Below are positions 5,644-9,360 of a stretch of 9,360 nucleotides of DNA, piece after piece; position 1 is the first letter of the stretch; each line of letters starts with the position of its first letter. The stretch is from Pseudomonadota bacterium. GTDB lineage: Bacteria; Pseudomonadota; Gammaproteobacteria; Steroidobacterales; GCA-2729495. The stretch is taken from NCBI GenBank assembly GCA_030836925.1, contig JAUPLK010000038.1, forward strand, positions 1 to 9,360. Direction: 5' to 3'. Under the pieces are notes generated by a model that saw nothing but the letters and a program-made list of their open reading frames with translations, did no database searches and was not told where the DNA came from. The position numbers and the translations under genes were made by a program.

Positions 5644-8160
5644 ATGACCAGTATCGTCGTCGTGGAGTCGCCGGCAAAGGCAAAGACCATCGAGAAGTAC
5701 CTCGGCAAGGACTTCAAGGTGTTCGCGTCCTATGGCCACGTGCGCGACCTGCTGGAAAAAGACGGTGCGGTCGATCCGGAACACGGCTACGAGATGAAGT
5801 ATGCGGTGGCCGAGGACAAGGATCGCCACATCACCGCCATCGCCAATGCGCTGAAGAAAGCCGATACGCTGTATCTGGCCACCGACCCTGACCGGGAGGG
5901 AGAGGCGATTTCCTGGCACCTGCAGGAGGTGCTCGGCGAGCGCGGACTGCTGAAGAACCGCGCGGTATACCGGGTGGTGTTCTACGAGATCACCGAGCGT
6001 GCGGTCCGCGAGGCCATCGAGGCGCCCCGCCAGGTCTCCATGGACCTGGTCAATGCCTACCGTGCCCGGCGCGCGCTCGATCATCTGCTCGGTTTCAAGC
6101 TCTCGCCGCTGTTGTGGCGGAAGATCAGTCCGAAGCTGTCAGCCGGCCGCGTGCAGAGCCCGGCACTGCGCATGCTGGTGGAACGCGAGGAAGCCATCGA
6201 GGCATTTCGCAGCCAGGAATACTGGTCCATCGATGCGCTGACGGGCACCGCCCCGCAGTTGTTTGCGGCACGCCTGGTCGAGTACGCCGGCCGCAAGGTC
6301 ATCGACAGTTTCAATCGCGAGAAGCCCGAGATTTTCAGCTTTCAGAACGCGGCACAGGCTGACGAGGCTCGCAGCACGCTTGAGGCTGCTGCTGGTGGCA
6401 AGCTCCGCGTCAAGGCCGTCGAGCGCAGCCAGCGCCGTCGTCGTCCGGCGCCGCCGTTCACGACCTCGACGCTGCAGCAGGAGGCGTCACGCAAACTGGG
6501 GTTCCGTGCCCGCAATACCATGCAGGTTGCGCAGAAGCTTTACGAAGGCGTGGCCATCGACGAGGGTACGGTCGGCCTGATCACCTACATGCGCACTGAC
6601 TCCGTCGGCCTGGCGCAGGAAGCCATCGAGGATATTCGCGGCTTTATCGTCGAGCGCTATGGCAAGGCCAGCCTGCCCGCCCAGCCGAACGTCTACAAGA
6701 CCACGGCCAAGAACGCCCAGGAAGCACACGAAGGCATCCGCCCGACCAGCATCCGTCGTACGCCGGAATCGCTGCAGCGTTTTCTCAGCGACGAGCAGTT
6801 CAAGCTCTACAGCCTGATCTGGAAGCGCACCATTGCCTCCCAGATGGAGCCGGCCGTTTACGACCAGCTGGCCGTCGACCTGGTGCCAGCGCAGCGTGCC
6901 GAGGCTGGCCGCTTCCGCGCCTCGGGTTCCACGCTGGTGAGCCCGGGCTTCATCGCCGTGTATCTCGAAGGTCGCGATGACGACGGTGACGACAACGCCG
7001 AGCTGAAGTTGCCGCCCGTCAACGAAGGCGATCTGCTCTCGCTCGAGGCCGTGCGTCCCGAGCAGCACTTCACCGAGCCGCCGCCGCGCTTTACGGAGGC
7101 GAGTCTCGTCAAGGCACTCGAGGAGCGCGGCATCGGTCGTCCTTCGACTTATGCCTCGATCATCTCGACGCTGCTGAATCGCAAGTACGCTGAACTGAAG
7201 GGCCGCGCACTCAAGCCCACCGACGGCGGACGCGTGGTGAGCGGCTTCCTCACCAGCCACTTTACCCGCTATGTGGACTACGACTTCACTGCCCACATGG
7301 AGGACGAGCTCGACCAGGTCTCGCGCGGTGAATGCGAGTGGGTGCCGGTGCTGGAAGAGTTCTGGCAGCCTTTCGCTGTCCTGCTCAAGGAAAAGGACAA
7401 GGCCGTCACTCGTGATGAAGCCGTGCAGGCCCGTGACCTTGGCAAGGATCCGGTATCCGGCCGGCCGGTCTCGGCACGGTTCGGCCGCTATGGTGCCTTC
7501 ATCCAGATCGGTACCCGTGACGATGAGGAGAAGCCGAAGTGGAAGGGCCTGCAGCCCGGCCAGAGCATGTTCAACATCGAACTGCCCGCAGCCCTCGAAC
7601 TGTTCAAGCTGCCCAGGAAGCTCGGCAATCTGCCGGGCGGCGAACCGGTCAGTGCGAACACCGGCATGTTTGGTCCCTACGTGCAGTATGAAACGGTCGA
7701 CAAGGAGACTGGCGAGGTCGTCAAGAAGTACGCGTCCCTGCAGGCTGGCGATCCGCTGACAGTCACGCTCGAAGAGGCCATCGAGGTGATCCGCGCCAAG
7801 CAGGAAGCGGATGCCAAGAAGCTGGTCAAGGACTTTGGCGTGGACGGCATACGCATATTGAACGGTCGTTGGGGGCCGTACCTGGCCGATGCCGAGCGCA
7901 ATGCCCGGATCCCCAAGGGTCGCGAGCCGGAGTCCATCACGATTGACGAGGCACGACAGCTGCTTGCCGCTGCACCCGTGCGCAAACGCCGCTGGGCCAA
8001 GAAGGTTGTGAAGAAGGCGGCCAAAAAGGCCGCGAGAAAGCCGGTCGCCGAGGGTGCCGGTGCGGCTGGAGCGGTGCAGAAACCCGCTGCCCGAAAGAAA
8101 ACCGGGACAAAGAAGAAAACCGGGACAAAGAAGAAGGTGACCAAAGCTGTGTTAGGCTGA
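5644..8160 (+). CDS. topA: DNA topoisomerase I, zinc-finger-less with lysine-rich tail
   Basis: Type IA topoisomerase that relaxes negative supercoils by a transient 5'-phosphotyrosine link. 838 residues. The N-terminal Toprim domain holds VVVESPAKAKTIEKYL with Glu8, and ATDPDREGE with Asp81, Asp83 and Glu85. PFTTSTLQQEASRKLGF is at 271-287. The active site GLITYMRTDS has Tyr315 and Arg317 (E. coli Tyr319 and Arg321). The core continues through RGIGRPSTYASII. After about residue 595 come repeats of the Topo_C type: LGKDPVSGRPVSARFGRYGAF, then NTGMFGPYVQYE and LNGRWGPYLADAE. The C-terminal tail from about 778 is Lys/Ala-rich and ends KTGTKKKTGTKKKVTK. I find a single Cys in the whole protein (in RGECEW), so the Zn-ribbon domains of E. 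coli TopA are absent. Basic-tailed topoisomerases of this kind are known in actinobacteria and some proteobacteria. The ATG has a close GGGAG, and the protein starts at the expected family position. Confidence 0.97.
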   Translation: MTSIVVVESPAKAKTIEKYLGKDFKVFASYGHVRDLLEKDGAVDPEHGYEMKYAVAEDKDRHITAIANALKKADTLYLATDPDREGEAISWHLQEVLGERGLLKNRAVYRVVFYEITERAVREAIEAPRQVSMDLVNAYRARRALDHLLGFKLSPLLWRKISPKLSAGRVQSPALRMLVEREEAIEAFRSQEYWSIDALTGTAPQLFAARLVEYAGRKVIDSFNREKPEIFSFQNAAQADEARSTLEAAAGGKLRVKAVERSQRRRRPAPPFTTSTLQQEASRKLGFRARNTMQVAQKLYEGVAIDEGTVGLITYMRTDSVGLAQEAIEDIRGFIVERYGKASLPAQPNVYKTTAKNAQEAHEGIRPTSIRRTPESLQRFLSDEQFKLYSLIWKRTIASQMEPAVYDQLAVDLVPAQRAEAGRFRASGSTLVSPGFIAVYLEGRDDDGDDNAELKLPPVNEGDLLSLEAVRPEQHFTEPPPRFTEASLVKALEERGIGRPSTYASIISTLLNRKYAELKGRALKPTDGGRVVSGFLTSHFTRYVDYDFTAHMEDELDQVSRGECEWVPVLEEFWQPFAVLLKEKDKAVTRDEAVQARDLGKDPVSGRPVSARFGRYGAFIQIGTRDDEEKPKWKGLQPGQSMFNIELPAALELFKLPRKLGNLPGGEPVSANTGMFGPYVQYETVDKETGEVVKKYASLQAGDPLTVTLEEAIEVIRAKQEADAKKLVKDFGVDGIRILNGRWGPYLADAERNARIPKGREPESITIDEARQLLAAAPVRKRRWAKKVVKKAAKKAARKPVAEGAGAAGAVQKPAARKKTGTKKKTGTKKKVTKAVLG
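8097..8132 (+). repeat. Two tandem 18-bp repeats in the topA 3' end
   Basis: GAAAACCGGGACAAAGAA occurs twice without interruption, encoding a repeated KTGTKK unit in the basic tail of TopA. The copies are identical at every base, which points to recent slippage or duplication. The tail length may vary between strains. Confidence 0.85.
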
Positions 8161-8226
8161 CCACTTAACAATAAGTGCCAACTCTCTGCCGGGGCACCAG
8201 AAAAGCAAGATCCCGGCCGGTCAAGC
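8161..8226 (+). other. topA-protease spacer with weak hairpins
   Basis: This 66-base spacer has CACTTA-ACAA-TAAGTG (8162-8177), a perfect 6-bp stem with a 4-base loop right after the topA stop. A second pair, GCCGGG (8188-8193) and CCCGGC (8212-8217), surrounds an 18-base loop just before the protease start. Neither is followed by a T run, so termination is uncertain. I see no clear promoter. Confidence 0.4.
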
Positions 8227-9360
8227 ATGAAAAACCGTCTGAAATACTGCATAGCTGCTTTGGCAGTGTTGTTCGTGCACTCCCTGGCGGCTGGCCCAGG
8301 GCCTGCTGCCCCCACGCGCCTGCAGGCTATCGCCGCTGCTCAGGATGGCGAAGAACGTCTGTACATCGTGCAGCTGGCCGCGCCCCCTGCAGTTGCCGAG
8401 CCCCGCCTGCGCAAGGAGCGCCGCAAGGGCCATCGCGCCCGCCTGGAGACCCGCTCGCCGGCAGTCGAGCGTTATGCGGAACGGCTCGTCGCGCAGCACG
8501 ATGCAACCCTGGCAAGGGTCGGTGTACGCGATGCCAAGCTCTACAGTTACCGCTATGCGCTGAACGGATTTTCTGCACGCATGACGCCGGCGCAGGCGCA
8601 CAAGCTCCGGGCGCAGAAGGGCGTGCTCAAGGTCTGGGAAGACCGCAAGCAGCAGGTCAAGACCAACGACAGCCCCGGCTTCCTGGGGCTGACCGCCAGG
8701 GAAGGTGGCCTCTGGAAGGATCGCGGTCTCCGTGGTGAGGGGGTGGTGATTGGCGTGATCGACAGCGGCATCGCGCCCGGCCACATCAGTTTCAAGGACA
8801 CCATCCCGGCGAAGCGCCCAAGGGTTTGTCGTTCGGCCTGGGCAGAAAATTCGCTGCTCGGCCTGTGGCTCTGCAAACGCTTCAAGTCGCGTCCGGATCA
8901 GGTCATCTTTGCAACACCTGCCAGCTGGCAGGGCCAGTGCCAGGCGGGCGAGGGCTTTGCGACCACCGACTGCAACAACAAACTGATCGGCGCGCGTTAC
9001 TACATCGACGGATTCCTCGCTGAGTACACGCTCGACGACAACGAGTTCATCTCTCCCAAAGATGCGGATGGCCACGGCACGCATATCGCCTCGGTCGCTG
9101 CAGGCAATCCCGTCAGCGCCACGCTGGGCGGCGAATTCGTCGACAGGATCAGCGGCATGGCGCCGCGGGCGCATGTGGCCGTGTACAAGGCCTGCTGGCT
9201 GGAGCCGGGCGAGTTGCGCGGCACCTGCAGTACTGCCGACCTGACCCAGGCCATCGAAGATGCCGTCGCGGATGGCGTGGATATCATCAATTACTCGGTA
9301 GGCAGCGACGACGACATCGTTGACGCTGATGACCTTGCGCTGCTGGCGGCCGTGGACGCT
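8227..9360 (+). CDS. Secreted subtilisin-like serine protease (S8, plant-subtilase-like), 3' end cut by window edge
   Basis: I translated the plus strand from the ATG at 8227: 378 codons are open to the window end with no stop. It starts with a Sec signal peptide (MKNRLKYC, hydrophobic to about residue 22). An inhibitor_I9-like propeptide follows at about 44-147, with ERLYIVQL, a very basic stretch, ALNGFSARMTPAQAHKL and GVLKVWED. The catalytic domain has Asp179 in VIGVIDSGIAPGH and His283 in DADGHGTHIASVAAGN. Between them lies a Cys-containing insert (Cys201, 216, 239, 249) with WQGQCQAGEGF and CNNKLIGARYY. The SGMAPRAHVAVYKACW and AIEDAVADGVDIINYSVG segments resemble cucumisin-type subtilases. 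The catalytic Ser, the oxyanion Asn and any PA or C-terminal sorting domains lie beyond the window. The Shine-Dalgarno is weak. Likely role: an extracellular degradative protease. The family is secure; the substrate is unknown. Confidence 0.93.
   Translation, partial: MKNRLKYCIAALAVLFVHSLAAGPGPAAPTRLQAIAAAQDGEERLYIVQLAAPPAVAEPRLRKERRKGHRARLETRSPAVERYAERLVAQHDATLARVGVRDAKLYSYRYALNGFSARMTPAQAHKLRAQKGVLKVWEDRKQQVKTNDSPGFLGLTAREGGLWKDRGLRGEGVVIGVIDSGIAPGHISFKDTIPAKRPRVCRSAWAENSLLGLWLCKRFKSRPDQVIFATPASWQGQCQAGEGFATTDCNNKLIGARYYIDGFLAEYTLDDNEFISPKDADGHGTHIASVAAGNPVSATLGGEFVDRISGMAPRAHVAVYKACWLEPGELRGTCSTADLTQAIEDAVADGVDIINYSVGSDDDIVDADDLALLAAVDA

Noticed and set aside
6487..7296. 269-codon minus-strand open frame within topA
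   Set aside because: It is opposite conserved topoisomerase sequence, with no recognisable domain and no ribosome site worth noting.
8162..8217. Intrinsic terminator after topA
   Set aside because: Two hairpins are possible, but neither is followed by a T run, and one has an 18-base loop. I list the spacer without calling a terminator.
8221..9174. 317-codon open frame on the minus strand
   Set aside because: It is exactly opposite the S8 protease frame, which has a signal peptide, propeptide and the Asp and His catalytic motifs. It is a GC-rich shadow.
1..9360. CRISPR array, tRNA or rRNA gene, insertion sequence, prophage or defence genes
   Set aside because: I saw no regularly spaced repeats, no cloverleaf-like segment in the spacers, no transposase or terminal inverted repeats, and no defence-type domains in any translated gene.

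Overview
The window is a GC-rich (roughly 60-65% by eye) stretch of what looks like a gammaproteobacterial chromosome. It carries eight protein genes in two divergent groups. The gene order rsmB-fmt-def facing a LysM gene, dprA, smg and topA resembles the arrangement known from Pseudomonas and Xanthomonas relatives. The S8 protease at the right edge and the zinc-finger-less topoisomerase would suit a Xanthomonadales/Nevskiales-like or related environmental lineage. That placement is inference from memory, not a database result.

Left part (1-2755, minus strand): def, fmt and rsmB read leftward as one probable operon. Peptide deformylase and methionyl-tRNA formyltransferase act at opposite ends of the formyl-methionine cycle. 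RsmB methylates C967 of 16S rRNA. rsmB runs off the left edge and probably begins at a GTG that overlaps the fmt stop.

Middle (2756-2944): a divergent intergenic region with an AT-rich patch and a small GC stem-loop. It should hold the promoters for both directions, but no clean -35/-10 pair is visible.

Right part (2945-9360, plus strand): an exported LysM protein of the TsaP type (type IV pilus secretin-associated), then dprA (single-stranded DNA loader for RecA in transformation), smg (DUF494) joined to dprA by a one-base overlap, and topA (topoisomerase I). Last is the first 378 codons of a secreted subtilisin-like (S8) protease of the plant-subtilase-like type, which runs off the right edge. 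An 8-bp perfect hairpin lies between smg and topA, and weaker hairpins lie between topA and the protease.

Most of the window is housekeeping, and no clearly new system is visible. The least ordinary points are a DprA that lacks the usual N-terminal helical domain, a TopA with a lysine-rich repeat tail instead of zinc fingers, and the protease at the position beyond topA. The two edge genes (rsmB and the protease) are open at the window ends. The long open frames lying opposite them are shadows.
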